A stretch of DNA of 23,659 nt from Candidatus Limnocylindrales bacterium (GTDB taxonomy: Bacteria; Chloroflexota; Limnocylindria; Limnocylindrales; CSP1-4): contig JARLHH010000159.1 of the NCBI GenBank assembly GCA_031292335.1, forward strand, positions 1 through 23,659. The letters run 5' to 3'. Positions 1 through 7,594 of this stretch are shown here, in pieces. The position numbers and the translations under genes were made by a program. The notes under the pieces were generated by a model, which saw only the letters and a list, made by a program, of their open reading frames with translations, searched no databases and had not been told where the DNA came from. How positions within the stretch are numbered: position 1 is the stretch's first letter; each line of letters begins with the position of its first letter.

Positions 1-991
1 CCTGGTGGATCGAGACGTTGTGGGGGATCCCCGCGTCGTTGTTGGTGAAGGCGATCTGGAAGGGCGTGTTGGCCGGGGCGGTCAGGTCGGTCTGGTCGTA
101 GGCGATGTTGCCCGCCGCGAGCTGGAGCACCGTCTCCGCGGAGCCGCCCGAGGCGGCCGGCGAGCCGGACGGGCTGCCGCTGGGCGCCGCGCTCGCTGCC
201 GCGCCGCTGGGCGCCGCGCTCGCGGCCGCAGACGGGGCGGCCGAAGCGGCTGAGGTGAACGCGTCCTTCCAGCACGCTGGAACCGGGGTCGCGCCCGCCG
301 GCAGGACGTAGCTCGGGTCACGCCAGCCGGACATGGTGACGGTCTGGCCGGTTGTCGGGTCGGTGCCCTGGAACTGCACGGTGGACGGGGCCGTGATGAA
401 CGCGATCAGCTCCTGGAGGTTCCGGTAGTTCAACGGCCCGGGTGGGTTGCCCTGGTCCGACCAGATCGGCATCAGCGAGTTCGCATCACCGCACACGTAG
501 CGGCCGCCCACCGTGAGCACGCTCATCAGGTAGCCCGGCGTGAGGTGCGTCAGGAGCTTCGCCTGGTCGTTGAGGGTCGGCCCGATCCCGCCCTGGCCCT
601 GGGCCCCGTGGCAGCGCGCGCAGTTCGCCTCGAACAGCGCGTACCCCTGGGTCACGGCCGTGACCTGCTGGACGGCGACTTCGTTGGCGAGGCGACTGGA
701 GTTGGCGACGCCGGGAACACCCAGGTCGTAGAAGTAATAGACGATCACGAACAGGGAGACGATCGTGACGGCCAGGAAGGCGACCCAGCGCGCGCTGGCG
801 CTCTGGGTGACGATCTTCGCGGCGCGTTCCGGCGTCAGGCCGGCGGTGTGCGCGCTCGGGTGCGCGGTGAACCGATCCACCTCCGCGGGCTCGCGCGGGA
901 CCACCGCACCCGGCTCAGACGGGACCGCCGGGTCCGGCTCGCGCGGGACGGGCAGGCGCTCGTCCGGGCGCTGGCCTGGCTGGTCGGTCAT
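1..991 (-). CDS. Membrane-anchored cytochrome c fused to a cupredoxin domain (C-terminus beyond window)
   Basis: Likely electron-accepting subunit of the Rieske/cytochrome b complex encoded just upstream. Starting at the ATG at 991 (29 nt after the Rieske stop), the protein has a Pro/Glu-rich cytoplasmic head (about 1-65, VPREP twice), one membrane helix (about 69-90), and a class I cytochrome c domain with the haem site C124-A-R-C127-H128 and a probable axial Met in the segment SLMPIW. An Ala/Ser/Pro linker (partly a 27-bp tandem repeat) leads into a second domain ending at the window edge in NNDAGIPHNVSIHQ, which matches the first copper-ligand region (HNV) of plastocyanin-like cupredoxins. 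The remaining copper ligands would lie to the left of the window. The haem c and anchor are certain from sequence; the cupredoxin call rests on one motif. The last visible codon ends at position 2. Confidence 0.85.
   Translation of the reverse strand, partial: MTDQPGQRPDERLPVPREPDPAVPSEPGAVVPREPAEVDRFTAHPSAHTAGLTPERAAKIVTQSASARWVAFLAVTIVSLFVIVYYFYDLGVPGVANSSRLANEVAVQQVTAVTQGYALFEANCARCHGAQGQGGIGPTLNDQAKLLTHLTPGYLMSVLTVGGRYVCGDANSLMPIWSDQGNPPGPLNYRNLQELIAFITAPSTVQFQGTDPTTGQTVTMSGWRDPSYVLPAGATPVPACWKDAFTSAASAAPSAAASAAPSGAAASAAPSGSPSGSPAASGGSAETVLQLAAGNIAYDQTDLTAPANTPFQIAFTNNDAGIPHNVSIHQ
177..223. repeat. 27-bp-period tandem repeat in the linker of the cytochrome c-cupredoxin gene
   Basis: A 20-nt unit at 177-196 recurs exactly at 204-223. 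The period is 27 bp, so the frame is kept and a 9-residue Ala/Ser/Pro/Gly unit is repeated. It lies in the flexible linker between the haem and cupredoxin domains and can vary in copy number without breaking either fold. Confidence 0.75.
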
Positions 992-1019
992 TGAAGGCCG
1001 TCGGTCGTGGTCATGGCGA

Positions 1020-1688
1020 TCAGATGCAGCCGGTCGGGCTCAGGGAGGGAATGAGGCCCGGCTGGCCGAGCGCAATTGGCAGCGGGCCAAGCGTGAGCTT
1101 GCTCGTGTCGAGGGTGAGCTTGCCGTCGCCTCCGACGCTGACGGCGAACCGGTCCAGCGAGCGCGGCGCCGGGCCCAGCTCCTTGACCTTGGTCCCCAGC
1201 CGGTCGTAGCGGGAACCGTGGCAGGGGCACTCGAACCAGTAGCTCTTGATGCAGAAGTTCGGCTTGCAGCCCAGGTGCGTGCAGCGCTGGTAGAGGGCCC
1301 GCACGTTCAGGGCGGTCCCGTCGCCGGTTGCGTCGTCGCCCGGAATGAACTCCTGGCGGGTCGTGTCCACCAGCACGATGAACGACCGGGCGTCCTGGTA
1401 GTAGGCGGGGTAGCCGTCGCCGAACGGGATCAGCGCGTTGGCGTTCTTGACGTCCGTGAACGAGCCCAGCGGGACCTTGCCGCCGAAGCCACCGGACAGG
1501 TTCGGCCACAGGAACCCCAGGGTGCCCGCCGAGACCTCCAGGAGCCAGAGGCCGACTCCGGCGCCGAGCGAGGTTCGCAGGAGCTGCCGCCGCGAGAGGC
1601 CTTTCGGCGCCTCGTTGCGCATGGACTTGAGCGCCTCGCTGGTGAGGGCTCCGGGCTTGCTGGCAGGCTCGACGTGGTAGTTGCTCAT
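1020..1688 (-). CDS. Rieske [2Fe-2S] protein of the cytochrome b complex
   Basis: Iron-sulfur subunit that takes the first electron from quinol and passes it to cytochrome c. The 222-aa protein has both cluster-binding boxes: C136-T-H138-L-G-C141 and C154-P-C156-H157-G-S, the classic high-potential Rieske pattern with two Cys and two His ligands plus the disulfide Cys pair. The N-terminus has a twin-arginine stretch (SRRQLL, R33-R34) followed by a hydrophobic helix (about 41-62), as expected for Tat-dependent membrane insertion with an uncleaved anchor. The ATG lies 7 nt after the stop of the subunit IV gene and the cytochrome c gene follows after 28 nt, so the genes are probably co-transcribed. 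The insert between about 112 and 128 (Gly/Asp-rich) is not part of the cluster fold. Confidence 0.95.
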   Translation of the reverse strand: MSNYHVEPASKPGALTSEALKSMRNEAPKGLSRRQLLRTSLGAGVGLWLLEVSAGTLGFLWPNLSGGFGGKVPLGSFTDVKNANALIPFGDGYPAYYQDARSFIVLVDTTRQEFIPGDDATGDGTALNVRALYQRCTHLGCKPNFCIKSYWFECPCHGSRYDRLGTKVKELGPAPRSLDRFAVSVGGDGKLTLDTSKLTLGPLPIALGQPGLIPSLSPTGCI

Positions 1689-1695
1689 GGGACGC

Positions 1696-2292
1696 TCACA
1701 GGCTGAAGTGGAAGCCGCTGACCCAGGGCAGCGTGAACGCGTATCCGGGGCCGCGGAAGAAGATGCCCAGGAACGTCAGCACGAGCCCGAGGCCACAGAA
1801 CAGGGAGAAGAGCACGACTGCCGTCTTGCGATCCGAGGGCCGGTTGGCCCGGATGTTCTCGCGGTCCACGAACGGGATCATCGCCGCGCCGACCAGCACG
1901 AACAGGGGCACGAGCGCTCCCGCCACGGTCGGGTGGAAGTAGGCCAGCAGCTCCTGGAGCCCCAGGAAGTACCACGGCGCCTTCGCCACCTCCGGCGTGA
2001 CGTTCGGGTTGGCGAGCTCCTCGAGCGGGGCGTTCACGAACAGGCCCATGAACAGCAGGAAGACGCTCATGAAGACCGCGGCCAGGAACTCGATCGAGAG
2101 CAGGTGCGGCCAGGTCATGACCGTGTCGTCGGGTTCCTTCTGGACCCGCACCACGGCGTCCTGCTTCACGAGCGCGAGCAGGCGATACGGCCGCGCCGAC
2201 ATCGGCACGCGCTGCTTGTCGATCTCCGTCCGGCGGGCGGGATCGACCGGCAGGACGACGCGGTGCTCCGGCGGTGCCTTCTGGTCGGTCAT
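1696..2292 (-). CDS. Cytochrome b C-terminal subunit (subunit IV-like)
   Basis: Membrane subunit that completes the quinol-oxidising site together with the b6-like protein; in bc1 complexes both parts are one polypeptide. The 198-aa protein has a polar N-terminus and three membrane helices (about 64-86, 123-142, 157-179). The quinol-site signature PEWY appears as A105-P106-W107-Y108 followed by FLGLQELL, so the acidic residue of PEWY is a proline here. The ATG at 2292 starts a protein aligned in length with PetD/QcrC families; an in-frame upstream ATG at 2385 would overlap the preceding gene and add an Arg/Ser-rich tail unlike the family. The gap from the b6-like gene is 37 nt. Confidence 0.93.
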   Translation of the reverse strand: MTDQKAPPEHRVVLPVDPARRTEIDKQRVPMSARPYRLLALVKQDAVVRVQKEPDDTVMTWPHLLSIEFLAAVFMSVFLLFMGLFVNAPLEELANPNVTPEVAKAPWYFLGLQELLAYFHPTVAGALVPLFVLVGAAMIPFVDRENIRANRPSDRKTAVVLFSLFCGLGLVLTFLGIFFRGPGYAFTLPWVSGFHFSL

Positions 2293-2329
2293 GCCACGGC
2301 TCCCGGGGCTGCGAGGACGCGATGGCCCG

Positions 2330-3058
2330 TCATAGCGGCCCGCTGATCCCGCCGTCCTTGCGGATACGCCAGAAGTGCACCGCAAGGAAGACCGCCGCCA
2401 CTAACGGGAAGACCATGATGTGGAGGACGTAGAAGCGGAGCAGCGTGTTGCCGCTCACCTCCAGTCCCGCCAGCAGCAGCGTCTTGGAGGGCGTGTTGAA
2501 GAGCGGCGCGTAGCCGGCCATGTTGGAGCCGATCGTGATGGCCCAGTAGGCGATCTGGTCCCACGGCAACAGGTAGCCCGTGAAGCTCAGGAAGAGGGTC
2601 AGGAAGAGCAGCACCACGCCCACCACCCAGTTGAACTCGCGGGGCGGCTTGTAGGCACCGTGGTAGAAGACCCGCATCATGTGCAGGAAGACGAAGAAGA
2701 CCATCAGGTGGGCAGCCCACCGGTGGATGTTGCGGGTCAGCAGCCCGAACGGGACCTGCGACTGGATCTGCAGGATGTCCGAGTACGCCTGGGTGGCGGA
2801 TGGGGCGTAGAAGAACATCAGGTAGACGCCGGTCACGGTCAGCACGAGGAAGAGGAAGAAGGAGAGCCCACCCAGGCAGAAGGTGTAGGCGAACTTCACC
2901 GCATGCTGGCGCACGCGGACCGGGTGCAGGTGGAGGAAGACGTTGTTCATCACCGCGTACGCCCGCGACCGTTCGTCGTTGGGGTACGGGTTGCGGAAGA
3001 TGGACCGGAAGACGGGGCTCCGCCGGATCGTCTGATCCACCCGCTCCAGGAAGCTCAC
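2330..3058 (-). CDS. Cytochrome b6-type di-haem subunit of quinol:cytochrome c oxidoreductase
   Basis: The core membrane subunit carrying the two b haems (242 aa, four helices, ends GGISGPL like PetB/QcrB). Haem ligands are H112/H126 on helix B and H213/H228 on helix D. The second pair is separated by 14 residues, the b6 spacing; bc1-type cytochrome b has 13. C61 in the segment FCLGG aligns with the Cys that in b6 covalently binds the extra haem c(n)/c(i). The start is GTG at 3058: it overlaps the TGA of the flavoprotein gene (GTGA) and has a perfect AGGAGG at 3065-3070, six bases upstream. This points to translational coupling with the flavoprotein. The frame extends open further upstream, but that part is antisense-like Arg-rich sequence over a real gene. 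Confidence 0.95.
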   Translation of the reverse strand: MSFLERVDQTIRRSPVFRSIFRNPYPNDERSRAYAVMNNVFLHLHPVRVRQHAVKFAYTFCLGGLSFFLFLVLTVTGVYLMFFYAPSATQAYSDILQIQSQVPFGLLTRNIHRWAAHLMVFFVFLHMMRVFYHGAYKPPREFNWVVGVVLLFLTLFLSFTGYLLPWDQIAYWAITIGSNMAGYAPLFNTPSKTLLLAGLEVSGNTLLRFYVLHIMVFPLVAAVFLAVHFWRIRKDGGISGPL

Positions 3059-4890
3059 CTGGCCCCTCCTGCGACGCCGGGCGTCCCGGCAAGCTGCGCA
3101 TCCCGGTACGACTCCTTGTAGAGCCGGCCGTCCGTCGAGATCTCCTGGAGCTCGAACCGCTCCATCGTAATGGCGTCGAACGGGCAGCGCTTCACGCACA
3201 GGGCGCAGCGGATGCAGCGCTCCTCGTCGAGGATCATGGCGGCGCCCTGCTCCCAGCCGTAGGCTTCCTCGAGCTCGGGCAGGAACCCCTCGGACTTCAT
3301 CTGGTTGACGTCGATCATGTGGATGACGCCCTCCGGGCAGACGTCGGCGCAGGCGCCGCACAGGACGCACCGGAATGGGTCGAACCAGATGTTGTAGTTG
3401 CACATCAGGCAACGGGTTGATTCGGCGACCGCGTGCGTGGCGCTGTAGCCCAGCTCCACGCCGGTCGTGAAGTTGACCTCCGGCTCGCGCGATGCCATGC
3501 GGGACTCCACCGGCAGCATCGGGATGTGCTGGCGCGGCAGCACGTCGTAGTACTCCGGCATGTCGTGGCGCCAGGACGACGTGATCTTGACGTTGGCGGC
3601 CACCGTCACGTCGACCCGCCCGCTCAGGTACCGGTCGATCGCGTACGCGCACTTCTTGCCGTGCCCGGCCGCCTCGATCAGGGTCGCCGGCCCGGTCACG
3701 AAGTCCCCGGCGGCGAACACGCCGCGCACGTTCGTCGCGTAGGTCGCCGGATCCACCTTGAGCCGGCCCCGGGCAACCTCGAAGGTCGCCTCAACGGGCA
3801 GGAAGCTGAGGTCCGCGGCCTGGGAGACGGCCGGGATGACGGTGTCGGCGGGGACGACGAACTCGGAGCCGGGAATCGGCACCGGCGAACGGCGGCCGGA
3901 GGCGTCGGGCTCGCCGAGCTTGTTGCGGATGAAGCGGACGCCGGTCAGCTTCCCGTCCTCGCCGACCAGCTCGATCGGGCTGACCAGGAACTCCATCCTG
4001 ACGCCCTCCCGTTCGGTCTCCCCCAGCTCCTCCTCGTCCACGACGAGCTCCGAGCGCGTTCGGCGGTACGCAATCGTGACGTTCTCGGCGCCGTGGCGGA
4101 GGCTGGTCCGCGAGCAGTCCATCGCGGTGTAGCCGCCGCCGACCACGACGACGTTGCGACCCACCTCCAGCGGCTCGCCCAGGTTCGCCTTCTTCATGAA
4201 CTCGACGCCGTACTGCACGCCGGCAAGCTCGGCCCCGGGAATGTCGAGCCCCACCGCATCCATCGCGCCGGCGCAGATCGCGACGCTGTCGAAGTCGCGG
4301 AGCAGGGTCTCGAAGCTGATGTCCGGCCCGATCTTCGTGTTGTACCGGAAGGTGACGCCCAGCCGCTCCACGAGCCGCACGTCCATCTCGATCGCCTCGC
4401 GGGGCAGCCGGAAGGCGGGCACGCCGATCAGCATCGTGCCGCCGGCGAACGGGAGGCTGTCGAAGACGGTTACGCGATAGCCCTTGACCGCGAGCTCGCG
4501 GGCGACCGCGATGCCCGCCGGCCCGGCCCCGACCACCGCGACGCGCTCGTCCCGCGGCGTGATCGGGGGCAGGACGTCCGGGATCCCGGATGCCTCGTGC
4601 CACTCGACGAGGAACCGCTTCATCGCCCGGATGGCGAGCGGCCGGTCGATGTCACCGCGGCGACACGCGCGCTCGCACGGCGCGGAGCAGACGTAGGCGC
4701 ACATCGCGGCGACCGGGTTGGGCTCCCGCGAGAGGAGGTATCCCTCCTCGAAGCGGCCCTCCGCGGCCAGGTTGAGGTAGCCGCGGCAGTTCGTCCCCAC
4801 CGGGCAGGCTTCCTGGCATTCGATGTTGCACTGGAGCCAGGAGGCGTCCACCGGCTGGACGAGGAACTCCTGGTTGGGGTCGATGGGCAC
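3055..4890 (-). CDS. GltD-like FAD/NAD(P)H oxidoreductase with N-terminal and C-terminal [4Fe-4S] domains
   Basis: First gene of the Rieske/cytochrome b operon; about 611 aa from GTG 4890. Domains in order: a Cys-rich DPD/GltD-type iron-sulfur domain (C21, C25, C29, C35, then C64, C68, C72, C76); an FAD-binding GAGPAG loop (121-126); a second nucleotide loop GGGYTAMD followed by YRRTR, whose arginines resemble NADPH-binding GltD proteins; a C-terminal ferredoxin pair (CVLCGACADVCP and CIRCALCVKRCP) with one more CLMC pair before it. So it probably moves electrons between NAD(P)H, flavin and several FeS clusters, on the cytoplasmic side (no signal peptide). No glutamate synthase large subunit is nearby, so a role with the quinol-cytochrome c complex is inferred from the operon. 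Start choice is moderate: no strong SD is seen, and the frame stays open to 5100, but that region looks non-coding. Confidence 0.9.
   Translation of the reverse strand: MPIDPNQEFLVQPVDASWLQCNIECQEACPVGTNCRGYLNLAAEGRFEEGYLLSREPNPVAAMCAYVCSAPCERACRRGDIDRPLAIRAMKRFLVEWHEASGIPDVLPPITPRDERVAVVGAGPAGIAVARELAVKGYRVTVFDSLPFAGGTMLIGVPAFRLPREAIEMDVRLVERLGVTFRYNTKIGPDISFETLLRDFDSVAICAGAMDAVGLDIPGAELAGVQYGVEFMKKANLGEPLEVGRNVVVVGGGYTAMDCSRTSLRHGAENVTIAYRRTRSELVVDEEELGETEREGVRMEFLVSPIELVGEDGKLTGVRFIRNKLGEPDASGRRSPVPIPGSEFVVPADTVIPAVSQAADLSFLPVEATFEVARGRLKVDPATYATNVRGVFAAGDFVTGPATLIEAAGHGKKCAYAIDRYLSGRVDVTVAANVKITSSWRHDMPEYYDVLPRQHIPMLPVESRMASREPEVNFTTGVELGYSATHAVAESTRCLMCNYNIWFDPFRCVLCGACADVCPEGVIHMIDVNQMKSEGFLPELEEAYGWEQGAAMILDEERCIRCALCVKRCPFDAITMERFELQEISTDGRLYKESYRDAQLAGTPGVAGGAR
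3065..3070 (-). promoter_or_regulatory. Shine-Dalgarno AGGAGG deciding the cytochrome b6 GTG start
   Basis: AGGAGG on the minus strand, 6 nt before GTG 3058. It lies inside the 3' end of the flavoprotein gene, so ribosomes finishing that gene would reload here. It favours GTG over any upstream start. Confidence 0.8.
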
Positions 4891-5193
4891 GCTGCGTGGG
4901 CCTCGTTCGTACCTGCGGCTGCCGGAGCTGGGGAGCGCGGATGCGGCGCGGCGCGTGTGCCGGCCGACGCCGGAAATCGACGCTGCGCAATCTACACGAC
5001 GATGCGCACTCGTGCACGCATGTGCCCAGGTGCCCGATGCGTGGACCCCGCCGTGGTCGGATGGACGCGCCGTGCTCGGATCGACGCGGCGGGTTCGCAT
5101 TGACGTGCCGCGATCGCGCAGCTACGCTCGACCCGCGGCCGCGTCCCGTCGTTCGCCGCGTCGATCTCATGGAGCAGACCGAGGACCATCAGA
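4891..5193. promoter_or_regulatory. Divergent intergenic region between the cytochrome operon and the coiled-coil gene
   Basis: About 300 bp with no convincing gene; the frames open across it are Arg-rich and lack RBSs. The plus-directed promoter is listed separately. For the minus-directed cytochrome operon I see only a weak -10 candidate, TAGATT at 4994-4989 on the minus strand, without a clear -35. Confidence 0.5.
5100..5128 (+). promoter_or_regulatory. Sigma70-type promoter TTGACG-N17-TACGCT
   Basis: TTGACG at 5100-5105 and TACGCT at 5123-5128 are separated by exactly 17 nt. This would start transcription near 5135, leaving a leader of about 60 nt before the GTG at 5194. The same architecture occurs at 13309-13337, which raises confidence in both. 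Confidence 0.6.
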
Positions 5194-6639
5194 GTGAGTC
5201 CCAGCGAGTTCGTCTTCCTGGCCTGCGGTCTCGCCCTCGGCCTCCTGGCTGGCGGCGCGGCGATCGAGGTCTTCCGGGCTCGTCCGGCCGCCCAGCGCGG
5301 GGTTCGCGTGACGATCTCCGCCGGTCCGGGCAACGCCCGGGCGGCGACGCTGGCGACACCGTTGCTGGCGTCCGAGCTGGCCCGCGGGCGCGACGACGCC
5401 TTCGCCCCCGACGCCCGCCCAAGCGAACGGCCGTTCGGCTCCGGCACGCTGGAACCCGCCCCGCGACCGGCGCTCCCGGCACCCGCCTTCGGCGCGGGGC
5501 CGGGAACCGCCCAGGCCGAGCCGGTGGACCCGTGCTCCGCACAGCGCGCGGCGGCGGACGATGCATGCGGGCGCGCCAATCGCCTGGCCGCGGTGGCAGC
5601 GGTGGCCCAGGATCGGTTGCGCGAGACGCGACGCGCCTACGACGAGCACGTGGCTCGTCGCGACCGGGCCGCCGAGACGATCGACCCGCGCGCCATCCGC
5701 GCGGCCAAGGACGACGCGCAGGCGCAGTTCCGACGCAGCCGGCTCGCCGCCCGCGACCGGGCGGCGATCGAGGCGGCCGCCGCAGCCTGGCTGCGCGAGA
5801 TCAACCGGATCAACGCCCGGAGCCGCGCCTCGGCACTGGTGATGTCCCGGGAAGCCGCCGTCGAGGTCGAGCTCCTCAAGGCGGTCGACAAAGCGGGGCT
5901 GGATGCGGATGTCGCCCGGATCGGGAGCGAACACGCGGCCGAGGAGTGCCGGGCCGCGCGGATGGCCCTGGCGACATGCGAGGAAGCCGAGCGCCTTGGG
6001 ACTCCCCTGCCAGAGGCGGCTGCCCCGGCGTCGCCGCGGCGGCCGGCGCCGGAGGCCGAGGCTGCGATGGATCTGCCGGCAGCGGCCGGCCAGGACGTCG
6101 CGATCCTGCGGCTCCTGCGGGGCGACCGCGCGACGATGCGCTCGGTCGTGGACCGCCTCGCGGGAAGCGATCCCATCGAACAACGCCGCTGGCAGCTCCT
6201 CATGTCGGACCTGGTCGATGCCATCATGGCCCGGGCGATCGACGCGTCCGCGCTCAACTTCCCGACCGACCACGTCTTCTGGGGACCGTACTCGCAGGAG
6301 CGGTGCCGCGACATCGCCTCCGCCATGGCGGCACTCGGCTACCGGTTCGACGGCATGGGCGGCTTCGCCGACGGGCGCGTGCCGAGCCAGCGCGACCTCT
6401 CGCTCGCCGTCGGCTACGCCGGCGAGGACCCGATGCGGGTCCGCTTCTGGCCGTCGGAGGCGGCCATGCCGGCGCTTTTCCAGGACGTGCAGGTCGACGC
6501 CGGGCGCTACCTCGCCGAGGCGGCCGGCGGCCTGACGATGGGCGAGATGCTGGACCTGCTGGGCCGCCGGGCGGAGCCACTTGCCGAGCTCTGGAACGCC
6601 TGGGGTCGCGTCCGTCCCATGCTGCTGGACGCCGCCTGA
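5194..6639 (+). CDS. Membrane-anchored coiled-coil protein of unknown function
   Basis: I do not recognise the family. The 481-aa protein starts at GTG 5194 with GAGGA at 5181-5185. It has one N-terminal membrane helix (about 6-25), a Pro/Ala-rich spacer (40-110), a long Ala/Arg/Glu-rich helical region (about 114-270), a second linker, and a compact C-terminal domain (about 298-481) containing NFPTDHVFWGPYSQERC and RVRFWPSEAAM. Two cysteine pairs bracket the helical part: C114-X10-C125 and C252-X9-C262. That spacing could staple an antiparallel helical hairpin if the domain is outside the cytoplasm. However, the residues just after the helix are positive (R28, R30, R35), which by the positive-inside rule argues for a cytoplasmic location. 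It stands alone between two minus-strand units and ends 6 bp from the convergent PIG-L gene. Confidence 0.8.
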   Translation: MSPSEFVFLACGLALGLLAGGAAIEVFRARPAAQRGVRVTISAGPGNARAATLATPLLASELARGRDDAFAPDARPSERPFGSGTLEPAPRPALPAPAFGAGPGTAQAEPVDPCSAQRAAADDACGRANRLAAVAAVAQDRLRETRRAYDEHVARRDRAAETIDPRAIRAAKDDAQAQFRRSRLAARDRAAIEAAAAAWLREINRINARSRASALVMSREAAVEVELLKAVDKAGLDADVARIGSEHAAEECRAARMALATCEEAERLGTPLPEAAAPASPRRPAPEAEAAMDLPAAAGQDVAILRLLRGDRATMRSVVDRLAGSDPIEQRRWQLLMSDLVDAIMARAIDASALNFPTDHVFWGPYSQERCRDIASAMAALGYRFDGMGGFADGRVPSQRDLSLAVGYAGEDPMRVRFWPSEAAMPALFQDVQVDAGRYLAEAAGGLTMGEMLDLLGRRAEPLAELWNAWGRVRPMLLDAA

Positions 6640-6645
6640 GAAGAC

Positions 6646-7488
6646 CTACGCGGTCGGTGGCGCCTGGTCGTCATCGTCGTCGAGGACGACGAGGCGGAAG
6701 GCCTCCGCGGACCGCGCGCCGATCGCACTGCCGTCCTCGGCGGCCCATGCGCGCATCCGCTCGGCGAAGCCCTCGTCCGCGCTGAACTGGCTCGGGTGGC
6801 AGCGCAGGGCCTCGATCTTGCGGTCCAGGGTGGGCCCGACCTCGACCCAGGCGGTCGGCGCGCCGGGCCAGAACAGGTAGATCCGGCGAACCCGGTGCGG
6901 GGCCAGCCCTGCCCGCACCAGGTTCGGGAATGCCATCGGGTTGCGGGCAGCCGGATACACGGCGTCGACGGCGGCGATCCCTGCCGCGCGGTGGTCGGTG
7001 TGATTGACGCCGCCTCCACGGTAGAAGAGGACCTCGGGATCGTGGGTCAGGACCGCGTCGGGTCGGAACTCGCGGATCTCGCGCACCAGGAGCTCCCGGA
7101 GCGGGAGCCCGTTGGCGAGGGCCCCGTCCGGCTGGTGCAGGAAGCGCACGTCGTCGTAGCCGACGACCCCGGCCGCGCGGCGCTGCTCGGCCTCGCGAAC
7201 GGCCGCCAGCTCCAGCGGGTCCAGCGTCGGGTCCTCGCCGCCCTGATCGCCGCTCGTGCAGCACACGAGCCGGCCCACGGACCCCGCGTCGATCCACCTC
7301 GCGGCCGTGGCGGCGGGGCCGAAGTCGGCGTCGTCGGGGTGAGCCACGATCACCATGAAGCGGGCGGGTCGCCAGGTATGCGGGGCCGCGAGCGCCCGGT
7401 CGGCTGGAGGATCCGGCGTCACGGCGCGGCGCGGCCGTCCACGCACGAGGCGCGGAGCGGGATCGCGGGCGGCGGGCAGCTGGGACAT
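6646..7488 (-). CDS. PIG-L (LmbE-like) family zinc deacetylase
   Basis: Zn-dependent hydrolase removing N-acetyl groups from sugar-like substrates (the family includes MshB, BshB and many others). The 280-aa protein carries the metal/catalytic motif H50-P-D-D53 after the hydrophobic strand MVIVA, and the distal motif H163-T-D-H166, so all usual zinc-site residues are present. HPSQF near 230 is also typical. The N-terminal 40 residues are Arg/Pro-rich and may mean the true start is somewhat later, but no in-frame ATG/GTG lies between 7488 and the core except the Met just before the catalytic motif, which would cut off strand 1. It lies 106 bp after the transporter gene ykoC on the same strand. 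TAGGCT at 7503-7498 (minus) could be its own -10. The substrate cannot be named. Confidence 0.88.
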   Translation of the reverse strand: MSQLPAARDPAPRLVRGRPRRAVTPDPPADRALAAPHTWRPARFMVIVAHPDDADFGPAATAARWIDAGSVGRLVCCTSGDQGGEDPTLDPLELAAVREAEQRRAAGVVGYDDVRFLHQPDGALANGLPLRELLVREIREFRPDAVLTHDPEVLFYRGGGVNHTDHRAAGIAAVDAVYPAARNPMAFPNLVRAGLAPHRVRRIYLFWPGAPTAWVEVGPTLDRKIEALRCHPSQFSADEGFAERMRAWAAEDGSAIGARSAEAFRLVVLDDDDDQAPPTA

Positions 7489-7594
7489 CGCTCATGGAGC
7501 CTACCGCAGTGCCGCAACCTGGTCGCTGCGGCTGCCGACGCAGCCCGGAGCCCACCGACGCGGGGACCGCGTCCGCGGACGCTGTCGCTGCGGC

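Noticed and set aside
4989..4994. TAGATT (minus strand) as promoter of the cytochrome operon
   Set aside because: No matching -35 at 16-18 nt and a long distance to GTG 4890; kept only as a weak candidate in the intergenic note.
3433..5103. Plus-strand open frame opposite the flavoprotein gene
   Set aside because: The minus strand encodes FAD, NAD(P) and FeS motifs; the plus frame is a shadow.
7569..7582. 14-bp palindrome GCGTCCGCGGACGC
   Set aside because: Isolated CG-rich palindrome between two same-strand genes; short palindromes of this composition are expected by chance at this GC content.
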